Notes under the pieces: model-generated | The model's database searches: none | What the model saw: only the letters and a program-made list of their open reading frames with translations | Told to the model about the DNA's origin: nothing | DNA from: Clostridiales bacterium | GTDB taxonomy: Bacteria > Bacillota > Clostridia > Oscillospirales > Oscillospiraceae | Direction of reading: 5' to 3' | Assembly: GCA_902362775.1 (NCBI GenBank) | Contig: CABIXV010000003.1 | Location: 124,001-188,000 of the forward strand | Length of the DNA stretch: 64,000 nucleotides | Shown here: positions 1-8,515 of the stretch, in pieces | Numbering within the stretch: position 1 is the first letter of the stretch | Layout: the number at the start of each line of letters is the position of its first letter | Position numbers and translations under genes: made by a program

Positions 1-1
1 C

Positions 2-658
2 GCGGTCTGGTCTATGGCCGTCATGTTTTTGACCCTATGGGATTACTGCTGTGGCTGGGACGAAAATTTTGACCGCTTTCGTCCCCCGGCCTCTCCGGTC
101 CGGCCCTGGACCGGCTATGTACAGCCCTACACGGATACCCCTCTGGACCGTGAGGCGGTGGGGCAGGCCGTCTATCTCAATATGATCTCCAAGGCCAAAA
201 ACTACATCTATATCACCACTCCCTATTTGGTGGTAGATGTGGCGACCAACACCGCCTTGTGCAACGCCGCCAAGTCAGGAGTGAACGTAAAAATCATCAC
301 GCCCCATATCCCGGACAAACGCTACGTCTTTGAAGTCACCAGAGCCCACTATCCCCCTCTGCTAGATGCAGGAGTAGAAATTTATGAGTATACCCCCGGC
401 TTTATCCACGCCAAAAACTTTGTGGTAGACGATCGTTTTGCCACCGTTGGCACTGTCAATCTGGACTATCGCAGCCTGTTTCTTCACTTTGAGGACGGTG
501 TCTGGTTGTGCGAAGCACCTTGTATCCGAGATATCCGCGCGGACTTTGAACGGACATTGACCTGTTCAGAGCCAATCACTCTACGAAGGTTCAAACATTT
601 GAACATCCTGCTCCAGCTCTACCGCAGCATCCTGCGTATCTTTGCCCCTCTGATGTGA
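2..658 (+). CDS. cls: Cardiolipin synthase, C-terminal part (5' end outside window)
   Basis: The reading frame is open from the window edge, so the 5' end is missing; the first ATG at 14 is not the real start. Cardiolipin synthases join two phosphatidylglycerol molecules at the membrane using two phospholipase-D HxKxxxxD motifs. The second motif is visible as HAKNFVVDD, followed by GTVNLDYRS, and the preceding YIYITTPYLVVD stretch is typical of the second PLD domain. The C-terminus is hydrophobic and basic. A strong hairpin terminator follows. Family assignment is firm; which Cls paralogue it is cannot be told from a fragment. Confidence 0.85.
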   Translation, partial: AVWSMAVMFLTLWDYCCGWDENFDRFRPPASPVRPWTGYVQPYTDTPLDREAVGQAVYLNMISKAKNYIYITTPYLVVDVATNTALCNAAKSGVNVKIITPHIPDKRYVFEVTRAHYPPLLDAGVEIYEYTPGFIHAKNFVVDDRFATVGTVNLDYRSLFLHFEDGVWLCEAPCIRDIRADFERTLTCSEPITLRRFKHLNILLQLYRSILRIFAPLM

Positions 659-677
659 GAATAAAAAAGGCGGAAGA

Positions 678-716
678 GCCGCCGCCCTCCTGTTTGGAGT
701 GGCGGCGGCCCTTTTT
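678..716. terminator. Intrinsic terminator between convergent genes
   Basis: A perfect 9-bp stem GCCGCCGCC/GGCGGCGGC with a 14-nt loop is followed by a T-run. It sits 20 bases after the cardiolipin synthase stop and 17 bases from the convergent stop at 734; an A-run upstream suggests it may work in both directions. Confidence 0.9.
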
Positions 717-733
717 ATCAGCACTCTGCCGCT

Positions 734-1582
734 TTAGTTACAACAGCCGGAGCGTACCTCTTGATAGGTGGTATTCCCCTTGCTCTGGATGCTGTTGGGT
801 GGGAAAAATTCGTTGAAGGGGAACTGAACCTTACGGAACATCTCGCAGGGGTCCTCCTGGCACTCGCAGCCGCAGCCACAGGTACACTCCTTCTCCGGCA
901 GGCAGTAGTCATAGACTGGGATCAGAAGTTGGGTATCCCGCTCCAAGCGGATGATGGAGAACTGGCCCAGTGTTACGAACATTCTGTGTATATCGCCGTC
1001 TACGATCAGATCCTCTTGGAAGACAGCGGTAATAGCGGGTGGGATATCCAGATAACTATTGTCGCAGCAGTGGCAGTTACAGGCGTCCATCAACTTCAGG
1101 TTTAGGATAATGGGGTCTACCGCCTCTACTACCGCGCTGGGCAGATTAGTCTGAGGCAGGTTTTGGATTTCTGGCCCTTCTCCTACTACTCCAGTCGAGA
1201 ATATCTTGGAGCTTCCCTCACTTCCGAAGAGGACAACCCGCTTGTCAAAGATGGCCAGCCCGGTCACTTCCACCGGGCGGGCGGCTCCCACGAAGGCGTC
1301 AGCAGTGATGCGGTAGAAGTACCGCACATCTACCGTATAGAAGCCCCGGTTGAAATTGATGGGCTCCACATCGATGTACGCATACAGTAGTTCAGCAGTC
1401 CCCGCTTTTACCGACTGGGCCCGGTCGATGACCGCCTGAGAACTTCTGGTAGGATAGACGCGGATGTCTTCAATACAATCTTTGTCTTTGCAGGAGTCAA
1501 AGATTTTTTTCGTGTGTATGCACACGGCCTCCCGGATACTGCGGTCTTCGCAGACGGGGCCGGGCACGACCTTTTCTGGCAT
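734..1582 (-). CDS. Conserved hypothetical protein with two Cys-rich patches
   Basis: 282 residues, start ATG with AGGAGG 8 bases upstream. I do not recognise a named domain. No signal peptide or membrane segment is visible. The N-terminal half has CIHTKKIFDSCKDKDC; the C-terminal half has two cysteine clusters, CNCHCC near residue 168 and CTCGCGCEC near residue 235, suggesting metal binding or disulfides. Ser, Val and Ile-rich beta-type segments lie between. The strand is opposite to its neighbours and it shares the terminator at 678-716. Clostridial spore or coat-associated proteins have comparable Cys patches, but that is only a guess. Confidence 0.7.
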   Translation of the reverse strand: MPEKVVPGPVCEDRSIREAVCIHTKKIFDSCKDKDCIEDIRVYPTRSSQAVIDRAQSVKAGTAELLYAYIDVEPINFNRGFYTVDVRYFYRITADAFVGAARPVEVTGLAIFDKRVVLFGSEGSSKIFSTGVVGEGPEIQNLPQTNLPSAVVEAVDPIILNLKLMDACNCHCCDNSYLDIPPAITAVFQEDLIVDGDIHRMFVTLGQFSIIRLERDTQLLIPVYDYCLPEKECTCGCGCECQEDPCEMFRKVQFPFNEFFPPNSIQSKGNTTYQEVRSGCCN

Positions 1583-1704
1583 ATGGTTCCCTCCTAGATT
1601 TGGATGGTAAGGACGGTCAAAGCCGCCCCTTTGGGTTTCGCTTACATTCCATCTTATGAGGCGCTCCGTATTTTGTGCGGCTCCATCTCTTTTCTATCCC
1701 ACTC

Positions 1705-1733
1705 TTGCGGCTTTCCTCTGAATCGGGTATAAT
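1705..1733 (+). promoter_or_regulatory. Sigma-A type promoter of the DUF4364 gene
   Basis: TTGCGG, a 17-base spacer and a perfect TATAAT. Transcription would begin near 1740, which excludes the in-frame ATGs further upstream and fixes the gene start at 1774. Confidence 0.8.
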
Positions 1734-1773
1734 GGAGTGTACCTTAATGCCTCTTGCAAAAGGAGTGGACACC

Positions 1774-2313
1774 ATGGCCCCCATCGGCTTTATTCAAAAT
1801 GAGCTGGATCTGAAGTTCTTAGTTCTGTATATCATGGCCCGGACTGCCGGGCCCATTACCTTTCTTCAGCTTCTGGAGCTGGCCCTGTGCGACGCGGGCG
1901 TGGACTACTTTTCTCTGACCAAGGCTGTGGAACATATGGTGGAGACCGGCCAGTTGTCCAAAGAAGGCGACCGCTATTCTATCACCGAAAAGGGGGTGCG
2001 AAACAGTCAGATCTGTGAGAGCAGCCTCCCCTACTCGGTCCGGATGCATTGTGACGAGAATCTGGTCAAGGTCAACGAAGCTCTCCGCCGAGAAGCCCAG
2101 GTCCGCTCCCAGGTGTCGGAGAATCAAGACGGGACCTGTACACTCAAGCTTGACTTCAATGATGAAACCACACCGCTTCTCCATCTGGAGCTGCTGGTCC
2201 CAGAACGGAAACAGGCGGACACCATGGCCCAGTGCTTTCAGGATGAGCCCACAGACTTTTATCGGCAGATCATTCAACTGTTGACCCAGCGGAATGGATC
2301 ACAAAACTCGTAA
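1774..2313 (+). CDS. DUF4364 family protein (winged-helix type)
   Basis: 179 residues from the ATG preceded by AAAGGAG. The N-terminal part (FIQNELDLKFLVLYIMA, then a region with GQLSKEGDRYSITEKG) looks like a winged helix-turn-helix, as found in the DUF4364 family of Clostridia; the C-terminal half is a beta-rich domain. Likely a DNA-binding regulator of unknown target. It is followed after 16 bases by the flavoprotein gene, so the two are probably cotranscribed from the promoter at 1705. Longer in-frame starts upstream lie before the predicted transcription start and were rejected. Confidence 0.85.
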   Translation: MAPIGFIQNELDLKFLVLYIMARTAGPITFLQLLELALCDAGVDYFSLTKAVEHMVETGQLSKEGDRYSITEKGVRNSQICESSLPYSVRMHCDENLVKVNEALRREAQVRSQVSENQDGTCTLKLDFNDETTPLLHLELLVPERKQADTMAQCFQDEPTDFYRQIIQLLTQRNGSQNS

Positions 2314-2329
2314 AGGAGAAAATGTCATC

Positions 2330-2806
2330 ATGAGAAGAGCAGACCGCGCACAGGACCGGGACTTTTGTCTGTCCGTTATTGACCGCTGCACCCACGGGGT
2401 AGCCGCTCTGACAACCGGGGAGGATACTCCCTACTGTCTTCCCCTCTCCTTTGTCCGTGTGGGTAACAGCCTCTATTTTCATTGTGCCCGTGAGGGGCGT
2501 AAGGTGGAGCTGTTGAAACGATGTCCCCGCATATGTATTACCTTTGTAGCCCAGGACGACCCCAATTTTGAGGTGCCCAACAACTATACCACCTATTTTC
2601 AGTCCGCCATCGTTACCGGGACTGTAGTTTTGGTGGAGGACGATCAGGAAAAGGTCGACGGCTTGCGGGCTCTCTGCCAGAAGCTCACCCCACAGTATAT
2701 GACAGAGGGCCTTTTCAATGCCGCTATCCAGCACAGCCTCTCTGTCACGTCCGTGTGGCGGGTAGATATGGATGATCTCTCCGGAAAGGCCAAGAAGAAA
2801 AGATGA
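2330..2806 (+). CDS. Pyridoxamine 5'-phosphate oxidase-like flavoprotein (NimA-type)
   Basis: 158 residues, ATG with AAAGGAGAA just upstream and only 16 bases from the preceding stop. The order 'MRRADR...ALTTGEDTPYCLPLSFV...LYFHCAREGRKVELL' is that of the PNPOx-like split-barrel family that includes nitroimidazole reductases; these bind FMN and reduce small substrates. Actual substrate is unknown, and calling it a resistance gene would be an over-reading. A perfect terminator follows at 2863, closing the two-gene unit. Confidence 0.85.
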   Translation: MRRADRAQDRDFCLSVIDRCTHGVAALTTGEDTPYCLPLSFVRVGNSLYFHCAREGRKVELLKRCPRICITFVAQDDPNFEVPNNYTTYFQSAIVTGTVVLVEDDQEKVDGLRALCQKLTPQYMTEGLFNAAIQHSLSVTSVWRVDMDDLSGKAKKKR

Positions 2807-2862
2807 TCCCTCCTTTCCGTTTCCCATTCCTCAAAGGGAGCGTTATGATGTAAGATACAGCA

Positions 2863-2897
2863 ACAGCGCGCTGCTTCTTGGCAGCGCGCTGTTTTTT
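2863..2897 (+). terminator. Intrinsic terminator after the flavoprotein gene
   Basis: Perfect 12-bp stem ACAGCGCGCTGC/GCAGCGCGCTGT, 6-base loop, then a T-run. Confidence 0.92.
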
Positions 2898-3015
2898 CAA
2901 AGCTATCTTTTACCTATCTTTCACCCAAAGGCTGTAGCCGTTTTAACAGGCGGACCTTAGAATAGACCTGTCCCCAATGTCAAGAATAAGTGTAAACAGT
3001 CAGGAGGAAAACAGT

Positions 3016-4077
3016 ATGAAACGATTTTTTTCCGCCGCGTTGGCGCTGGCCATGGCAGCTTTGTCTTTGGCTGGCTGCTCCGGCACATCTTCAAGGGATG
3101 CCGCAGGCAGCCCAGTACAAACCAGTGGGGTCACGCAGGTCGCTCCCATGTCGACCACTGCTGAAGCCTTAAAATATGTCTTTCTGTTTATTGGTGATGG
3201 AATGAGCTATCCACAGTTCCAGGCCGCATCCGACTATCTAGGCTCCATGGCCGATCCTGATTACCTGCTGGCCGAGCCCAGTCTGGATGACAACCAGGGC
3301 GCGATTCTGGACGGTCCTGTCGCTCTGAATTTTATGGGCTTTGACGTAGCTGGCTCTGCTGTGACCTATGACTCTAACTCCTTCGCCCCTGATTCTGCCT
3401 CCACAGCCACATCCATTGCTACCGGCCATAAGACCTATTCTGGGTCTATCAATGTGGATGAAACTGCTACCATCTCTTATGAGACCATTTCGGAAAAGGT
3501 CCATGAGCAGCTTGGTATGAAGGTGGGCGTCATTTCTTCTGTCAATCTGAATCACGCCACCCCAGCCGCCTTCTATGCCCATCAGGCCAGCCGCAACAGC
3601 TATTATGAAATCGGTCTGGAGCTGATAGACTCAGGATTTGATTACTTTGCCGGCGGCGCCCTGTTGAAGCCAGACGGAGCAGACGGTGATAAGGACAACC
3701 TGTATGATTTGGCCAAAGAGGCAGGTTATACTGTGGTAAAAACTCAGGCGGAAGCGGAGCAGGTCACTTCCGGCCCCGTTATCATCGTGGATGAGCATCT
3801 GGCCGACTCTGACGCCATGGCCTATGAGCTGGACAGGACTGACGATATGTGGTCCCTGGCAGACTATGTAAAAAAGGGTATCCAGGTACTGGACAACGAC
3901 AAAGGCTTTTTCATGATGTGCGAAGGGGGCAAGATCGACTGGGCCTGCCATGCCAACGATGCCGCCGCCTCGATTCATGACACCCTGGCCCTGGCCGACG
4001 CGGTACAGGTAGCCATCGACTTCGCCAAGGACCACGCCGAAGAAACTTTGATTCTGGTCACAGGAGACCATGAGACC
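3016..4077 (+). pseudogene. Alkaline phosphatase lipoprotein, 3' end cut off by ICE insertion
   Basis: Start ATG at 3016 behind AGGAGGAAAACAGT. The product has a lipoprotein signal with lipobox LAGC (Cys21), so it would be anchored outside the membrane. FLFIGDGMS supplies a metal-binding Asp, DSASTATSIATG the nucleophilic Ser, and GDHET a metal site normally followed by Gly-Gly and roughly another third of the enzyme. Here the frame leaves the family directly after GDHET (about residue 354) and runs into foreign sequence, ending at 4176. The missing 3' part should lie beyond the other ICE end, outside this window. Activity is unlikely without the C-terminal metal ligands. Confidence 0.88.
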
Positions 4078-4149
4078 GTATTAAACATCTCTATGGTGCG
4101 TTTTTCCTTGATATTACGGGCTTTTTCGCATTTTCTGTTGTCAGTTGTC

Positions 4150-5391
4150 CTATTCCTTAACCATAGAAATCGGTGATTTTTCATCGAAATTCTCCTGGTT
4201 CAAAGCATCATTCACTACCTCGAAAAGTTCCTCTGGTTTATTATACTTGACCCTCGCATAAATGTCCATAGTTGTCTTACTATTCTCATGCCCTGCCAGA
4301 TACTGAACTGTCTTAGGGTCAACGCCCGCATAGAGCAGATTCGTGATGTAGGTATGCCGCAACAAGTGCGGTGTTACATCGAAATTCAGGGTATAGCGAA
4401 TCTTGGGATTGTTCCTCTGTGTTGTTCCTAATGTCGGCTTGACGGTATATTTGATGCTCTGTCCATTCACATATTTATAGTAAGTTCTCTCTTTCGCAGA
4501 ACGAACAACTACATACTGCCAAACTCTCGTAAACTGAGAATAGGAAAGCGGCTGTCCCTCACTGTCCGCAATCACATACTCCGATATGGAATTGGATTTT
4601 GCTTCCCGCAGGCAGTCCACCAGGCACTTCGGAATGGGAATGTCCCTTTTAGCTGCTTTTGTCTTTAGGACGGTAGAAATCACCGGCCTGTTATGCTCCG
4701 CGCGCCATGCACGCCGCACAGAAATGTATGGTGTGGATTCATCTAGGAATACACAATCCCATTGCAATGCAAGAATTTCTTCCCGACGCAAGCCGGAATA
4801 CAAACCAATCATAATAAAATGATATGGCGGAAGCTCTTTCACCGTATCCAACAGAACCGCAACCTGTTGATCTGTTAAGGCATCTTTCTTTTTCGATGCT
4901 TTTCCGCCCTTTGCTGAAATTCCTACACACGGATTATCGGTTATCAGCTGACTGCGCTCTGCCGAATAAAACACACACTTAATCAGCATATTTACCGTAT
5001 CATACAGTCCTTTCGATTTTTGAGACAGCGGAACAAGCGCCAGACGAATATCATCCGCAGTCACTTCCTCCATATACATATCTCCCAGAGAGCTAATGAC
5101 ATAATTCTTCATATTCTGTCTGTATCCTTTTATAGTAGCCGTAGACACCTTTGCTGACTGCATCAGCAGCCATTTCTCACAATACTCGGCAACCGTCGGA
5201 TGCTTTCGGTGAAAGATGATCTCCTCCACCTGTCTCCGGGCCTCCAACTGCTTTTCATATAATTCTTCACAGGTGGTCGCATATAAGCTGACCTGCTTTC
5301 CATCGGCATCTGTAATTCTGGTTCTGTAATACAGTGTTCCTTTTCTTGTAACCGTTCCGTACTCTGGAACGCTTTGTTTTTTCTTAGCCAT
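4150..5391 (-). CDS. int: Tyrosine recombinase (integrase 1)
   Basis: 413 residues, ATG with GGAAG upstream. Tn916/lambda-type phage integrases cut and rejoin the ICE ends and target. Visible features: N-terminal arm-binding part, core-binding part around residues 70-170, and the catalytic domain with GLYSGLRREE (first Arg), HLLRHTY (His-x-x-Arg), LAGHENSKTTMDIYAR (second His and nucleophilic Tyr). All five hallmark positions look intact. It is the outermost gene of the ICE, about 70 bases from the junction with the host gene, as expected for int. It shares the same architecture and many residues with integrase 2 upstream. Confidence 0.95.
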   Translation of the reverse strand: MAKKKQSVPEYGTVTRKGTLYYRTRITDADGKQVSLYATTCEELYEKQLEARRQVEEIIFHRKHPTVAEYCEKWLLMQSAKVSTATIKGYRQNMKNYVISSLGDMYMEEVTADDIRLALVPLSQKSKGLYDTVNMLIKCVFYSAERSQLITDNPCVGISAKGGKASKKKDALTDQQVAVLLDTVKELPPYHFIMIGLYSGLRREEILALQWDCVFLDESTPYISVRRAWRAEHNRPVISTVLKTKAAKRDIPIPKCLVDCLREAKSNSISEYVIADSEGQPLSYSQFTRVWQYVVVRSAKERTYYKYVNGQSIKYTVKPTLGTTQRNNPKIRYTLNFDVTPHLLRHTYITNLLYAGVDPKTVQYLAGHENSKTTMDIYARVKYNKPEELFEVVNDALNQENFDEKSPISMVKE

Positions 5392-5483
5392 ACAAATCTT
5401 CCTTTCCTGATAATGAGTGTTCTTAAATTCACACCTTCTTTTTATCAGAAAGCACCCACTTAATCAAAGATACGGATTATGTA

Positions 5484-5525
5484 AAACAAAGAGCGAGACA
5501 TCCTTGCCTCGCTCCAGCTTTGTTT
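5484..5525 (-). terminator. Hairpin between the two integrase genes
   Basis: Nested inverted repeat AAACAAAG-AGCGAG ... CTCGCT-CTTTGTTT in the 150-base gap downstream of integrase 2. On the minus strand it ends in CTTTGTTTT, a weak T-run, so it may be a terminator that partly separates the two genes. Confidence 0.5.
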
Positions 5526-5542
5526 CCTGCTCTTTATGATTG

Positions 5543-6763
5543 TTATGCCTGTGCTGCATCCCACTGGGCAAATGCACCACCCATTGTTCTTACCAGCTCA
5601 TCCGGTCTGTTGTATTTGACCTTTGCGTAAATATCCATCGTAATTTTACTACTCTCATGCCCCGCCAGGTATTGAACCGTTTTCGGGTCCACGGACGAAT
5701 GAATCAGATTCGTAATGTATGTATGCCGCAGCTGATGCGGCGTCACTTCAAAATCCAAACTGTAAATCACTTTGCCGTTATGTGCTGCCTTTTCACCGAG
5801 GACCGGCGTAACCGTGTGCTTTACACGTTTTCCATCCTCGTAGCGATAATAGAAACGCTCCTTGACTGTTCGGGTTACAATGTACTGCCAGAGCCGCTTG
5901 AACTGTGTATAGGACAGCGGATCACCATCCCGGTTCGGCACTACATATTCTGACTGTGAATTAGCTTTTGTCTCTTTCAGACAGTCCGCCAGGCAAACCG
6001 GCAACGGAATATTTCGATGCGCGGCTTTCGTTTTCAGCTCATCCAGAATCACCGGTCTGTTATTTTCTGTGTGCCATGCCCTGCGTACCGTTAAATAAGG
6101 GCAATCCACATCCAGATATACAGAATCCCATTTTAGGGCAAGAATTTCTTCTCGCCGCAAGCCTGCATACAGCCCTAACATGACAAATACATACGGCGGA
6201 AGTCCCTGAATGGCATCCAGCAGTCTGGAAGCCTGTTCATCCGTCAATGCCGCTTTGTCCTTCTGCGGAACGCCTCCACCTTTGGCCGTAAGGTAAATCG
6301 TTGGGTTGTTATCAATAATCTTACTTTCCTTTGCTGCACGGAAAATGGATTTATACAGGATAACCACTGACTTATATACCGAAGCGGACTTCTCGGAAAC
6401 AGGAACAAGTGCAAGCTGAATGTCATCCAGTGTCACATCTGCCATCCGCATCTGTCCCAGTTCTTTTATAATGTGCCGTCTGACCTTTGAGGTATAATCT
6501 ATCAGCGTGGTTGCCCTCACATGAACCGACTGCATCAAAAGCCATTTTTCACAGTAGTCTGCAACCGTCGGGGATTTCCGGCAGAATGTATCGTTGTCGA
6601 TCTGCTCTAATGCACCCAACTCTTTATCATATAATTCTTCCGGTGTTCTCGCATAAAGGGCCACCAGTTTTCCATCTGCGTTCTGAACCCGCGTTCTATA
6701 ATAATCTATGCCGTTAAGCGTAACTGTACCGTATTGTGGAATTGCTCTTTTTCTTTTTGCCAA
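5543..6763 (-). CDS. int: Tyrosine recombinase (integrase 2), TTG start
   Basis: 406 residues. The start is placed at TTG (6763): GGAGG ends 8 bases before it and the resulting N-terminus MAKRKRAIPQYGT lines up with MAKKKQSVPEYGT of integrase 1; the GTG at 6772 overlaps the Shine-Dalgarno and cannot use it. Catalytic residues are complete: GLYAGLRREE, HQLRHTY, LAGHESSKITMDIYAK. Integrase 1 and 2 clearly are paralogues. Together with the small Xis just upstream this gene forms the usual xis-int pair, so integrase 2 may be the original ICE enzyme and integrase 1 a duplicate or a second element's enzyme. Confidence 0.93.
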   Translation of the reverse strand: MAKRKRAIPQYGTVTLNGIDYYRTRVQNADGKLVALYARTPEELYDKELGALEQIDNDTFCRKSPTVADYCEKWLLMQSVHVRATTLIDYTSKVRRHIIKELGQMRMADVTLDDIQLALVPVSEKSASVYKSVVILYKSIFRAAKESKIIDNNPTIYLTAKGGGVPQKDKAALTDEQASRLLDAIQGLPPYVFVMLGLYAGLRREEILALKWDSVYLDVDCPYLTVRRAWHTENNRPVILDELKTKAAHRNIPLPVCLADCLKETKANSQSEYVVPNRDGDPLSYTQFKRLWQYIVTRTVKERFYYRYEDGKRVKHTVTPVLGEKAAHNGKVIYSLDFEVTPHQLRHTYITNLIHSSVDPKTVQYLAGHESSKITMDIYAKVKYNRPDELVRTMGGAFAQWDAAQA

Positions 6764-6847
6764 TTCCGCCACCTCCTAAGAATATACTCCAGCGCTGTAT
6801 CTATGTTTTATCAGACCATTCCGTTTCCAGCAAGGATACGGACCGGC

Positions 6848-7078
6848 TCATACTCCAGCTCTGCGAGGTTTACGATAAGTTGCGTTCTTTTCTGCTGGCT
6901 TTGCTCTGTGGGTGCATTTTGCGATATACTCCTGAAGGCCAGCTGAAGTAAAGTACACACAGCCATTCTGCACATATTGCACATAAGAAATAAGACCATT
7001 GTTACGGGCCGCGTCCAGCGTTGCAATGCTGATACCTAAAATTTCTGCTGCTTCTTTTCGTGTAATAAGTTTTTCCAT
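6848..7078 (-). CDS. xis: Excisionase-like small DNA-binding protein
   Basis: 76 residues from the ATG with GGAGG upstream. MEKLITRKEAAEILGIS is a MerR/Xis-type helix-turn-helix, followed by AARNNGLISYVQ and a basic tail KPRRAGV. Small proteins of this kind bend DNA at element ends and steer the integrase toward excision. Its place directly upstream of integrase 2 supports that role. An in-frame start 18 codons further upstream has no ribosome site and was not used. Confidence 0.8.
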   Translation of the reverse strand: MEKLITRKEAAEILGISIATLDAARNNGLISYVQYVQNGCVYFTSAGLQEYIAKCTHRAKPAEKNATYRKPRRAGV

Positions 7079-7139
7079 AAAGCATATTTCCTCCAATCTG
7101 TCAAGTTTGTCATCGTGTTTATTCAAAACCACATGAATA

Positions 7140-7163
7140 CGCTGGCAGCCGAAACTGCCAGCG
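7140..7163. repeat. Perfect 9-bp hairpin upstream of xis
   Basis: CGCTGGCAG and its exact complement CTGCCAGCG around the loop CCGAAA. No T-run follows, so it is more likely a regulatory or protein-binding structure in the xis leader than a terminator. Confidence 0.55.
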
Positions 7164-7615
7164 CATGGTATCTGTTTTTGAACAGGAAGCTACAAACGCT
7201 TCCTATTTATATAACTCAGCTTTCATCACATTTGCCACGCCCCCTGATGATGGGAACACAACAGGTCTCCGCTGGCGCGGCTGTCATAACTCCGCAGCAT
7301 CGTTCGTATCGTGTGCCGCAGGGTTCCCCCCAAGTCTTTGGCGGGCCGTGAGGAAGTATCTTTAAGCCCCCATGCAGTCATCGCGCCGAATCTGCCACAA
7401 TCCGTTTTATGAAATCGTAGATCGCTCCGAAGCAGTTCTTTCATCACCTCCCTGACTGCTCCATCTTCGCGGCGTTTCATATTCGCTCGTACATGGGTTA
7501 TGTACCTGTTGTGTTGTCTATTCGATTGTCAATGTACTGATGAAGGATGAAAACTTGTCCTTCTTATTAACACTGACAAAAAAGGCAAAAAACAGGCGCA
7601 TCAAATGAAATTTTA
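7164..7615. other. Gap with no supported gene
   Basis: About 450 bases between the xis leader and the sigma-like gene. A minus-strand frame at 7226-7480 is open for 84 codons but has no convincing ribosome site or recognisable family. The segment may carry recombination or transfer sites; I see no clear repeats in it. Confidence 0.5.
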
Positions 7616-8029
7616 TCAAAAATATTTTACAAGCTGCTTTAATCCACGGCGGATACTGTCTCGGACACGGCTTGGGTCTACACCTTCTACTTCGGCAATC
7701 TCATTTACCGTCATTCCCAGATAGTATCGGGCATAAATTCGCTTTGCCTGTTTCTCCGGCAGCTTCATCACAGCGGCATAGACCTGCTCCTGAAACTGTT
7801 TTTCCTCCAGAACCATCTCCGGTGTCTGCGGCTTCAACAACACCGCATTTTCAATGCCATTCTCGCAATCCAGAGAATACTGTGCTTTATAACGATACAT
7901 CTTTCGCTCATACGCAGCCTCCGCACGTTCAGCTGCCCGAATAGTCTCCATTACTTCCTCTGTCACATCTACAAAAAAGTCTGTTGTATAAACATCAGGA
8001 TAAAGTTCCCGAAGGTTAATTTTCTTCAT
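7616..8029 (-). CDS. Sigma-70 region-4-like regulator
   Basis: 137 residues, ATG with GGAGGT 5 bases upstream. The N-terminus MKKINLRELYPD is shared in pattern with two genes at 62475 and 62947. The C-terminus holds a sigma region-4 helix-turn-helix (RIYARYYLGMTVNEIAEVE, then DPSRVRDSIRRGLKQL). Such short sigma-like proteins accompany conjugative elements and probably control element genes; they lack a clear region 2, so autonomous promoter melting is uncertain. The ribosome site lies in a hairpin arm (8036-8081), which suggests translational control. Confidence 0.85.
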   Translation of the reverse strand: MKKINLRELYPDVYTTDFFVDVTEEVMETIRAAERAEAAYERKMYRYKAQYSLDCENGIENAVLLKPQTPEMVLEEKQFQEQVYAAVMKLPEKQAKRIYARYYLGMTVNEIAEVEGVDPSRVRDSIRRGLKQLVKYF

Positions 8030-8035
8030 TATGTA

Positions 8036-8097
8036 CCTCCATTTCGATTCACGGGTGATTGACGAGTGAATCGAATGGAGGTGGGGAACGACACCGG
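8036..8097. promoter_or_regulatory. Hairpin and conserved leader in front of the sigma-like gene
   Basis: CCTCCATTTCGATTCAC (8036-8052) pairs with GTGAATCGAATGGAGG (8066-8081) apart from one bulged base. The left arm contains the complement of the sigma gene's Shine-Dalgarno. Directly after comes TGGGGAACGACACCGG. The same arrangement recurs at 63930-63980; on the minus strand both read as PV(S/P)FP(A)TS(I/F)RF(T/S)R with NGG near the end. Confidence 0.6.
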
Positions 8098-8130
8098 TAT
8101 ACAGCCGGATTATCTCCGAAAAAAAGGCCA

Positions 8131-8167
8131 CAAAAAACGCCAGATTCCCGCAATGGGAAACTGGCGT
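8131..8167 (-). terminator. Intrinsic terminator below the metal-uptake operon
   Basis: Minus-strand stem ACGCCAGTTTCCC / GGGAATCTGGCGT (13 bp, one mismatch), 5-base loop and TTTTTT. It stops transcription arriving from 8516-16356 before the sigma-like gene. Confidence 0.85.
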
Positions 8168-8515
8168 GCCAAGAACAGTTATTATTATGCTGAATCACAT
8201 GGAACGATAATACCGATGCAATGCTATACTTGCCCGGAGGAGGGGCAATGCTTTTTTTAATTGATGTAGATCATGGGAGCTTTGAAAAAGCAAAAGAGAC
8301 ACGGCAAATTAACCTCCAAGCGGCTACCGTGTCCCTGCAAGTCGTCATTGGTTTGTGTAAACGCAAAGAAACGGCGGCTCTGAAATTGTCCTTCAAAACC
8401 GCCGATTGAGTTCAAACCTTAAAATAGCGCACGAAATTATCTGCCCCAGTCAACGGTTTTTTTCTTTCTCCGGACGGGGCAGATAACTTATTATGCAGAG
8501 CGGAGCCGATGTGCG
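8168..8515. other. Gene-free stretch with two inverted repeats
   Basis: No supported gene. GACACGG (8298-8304) pairs with CCGTGTC (8327-8333) and is followed on the minus strand by a T-rich run, a possible weak terminator. TTATCTGCCCC (8437-8447) pairs exactly with GGGGCAGATAA (8476-8486) around a long T-rich loop just after the repressor gene stop. Plus-strand open frames here have no ribosome site or family signal. Confidence 0.5.

Noticed and set aside
7226..7480. 84-codon minus-strand frame between xis and the sigma-like gene
   Set aside because: No Shine-Dalgarno at its start, unusual composition, no recognisable family.
8066..8409. Two plus-strand frames beside the metal-repressor gene
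   Set aside because: They cross inverted repeats and a terminator and have no ribosome site; better explained as non-coding.
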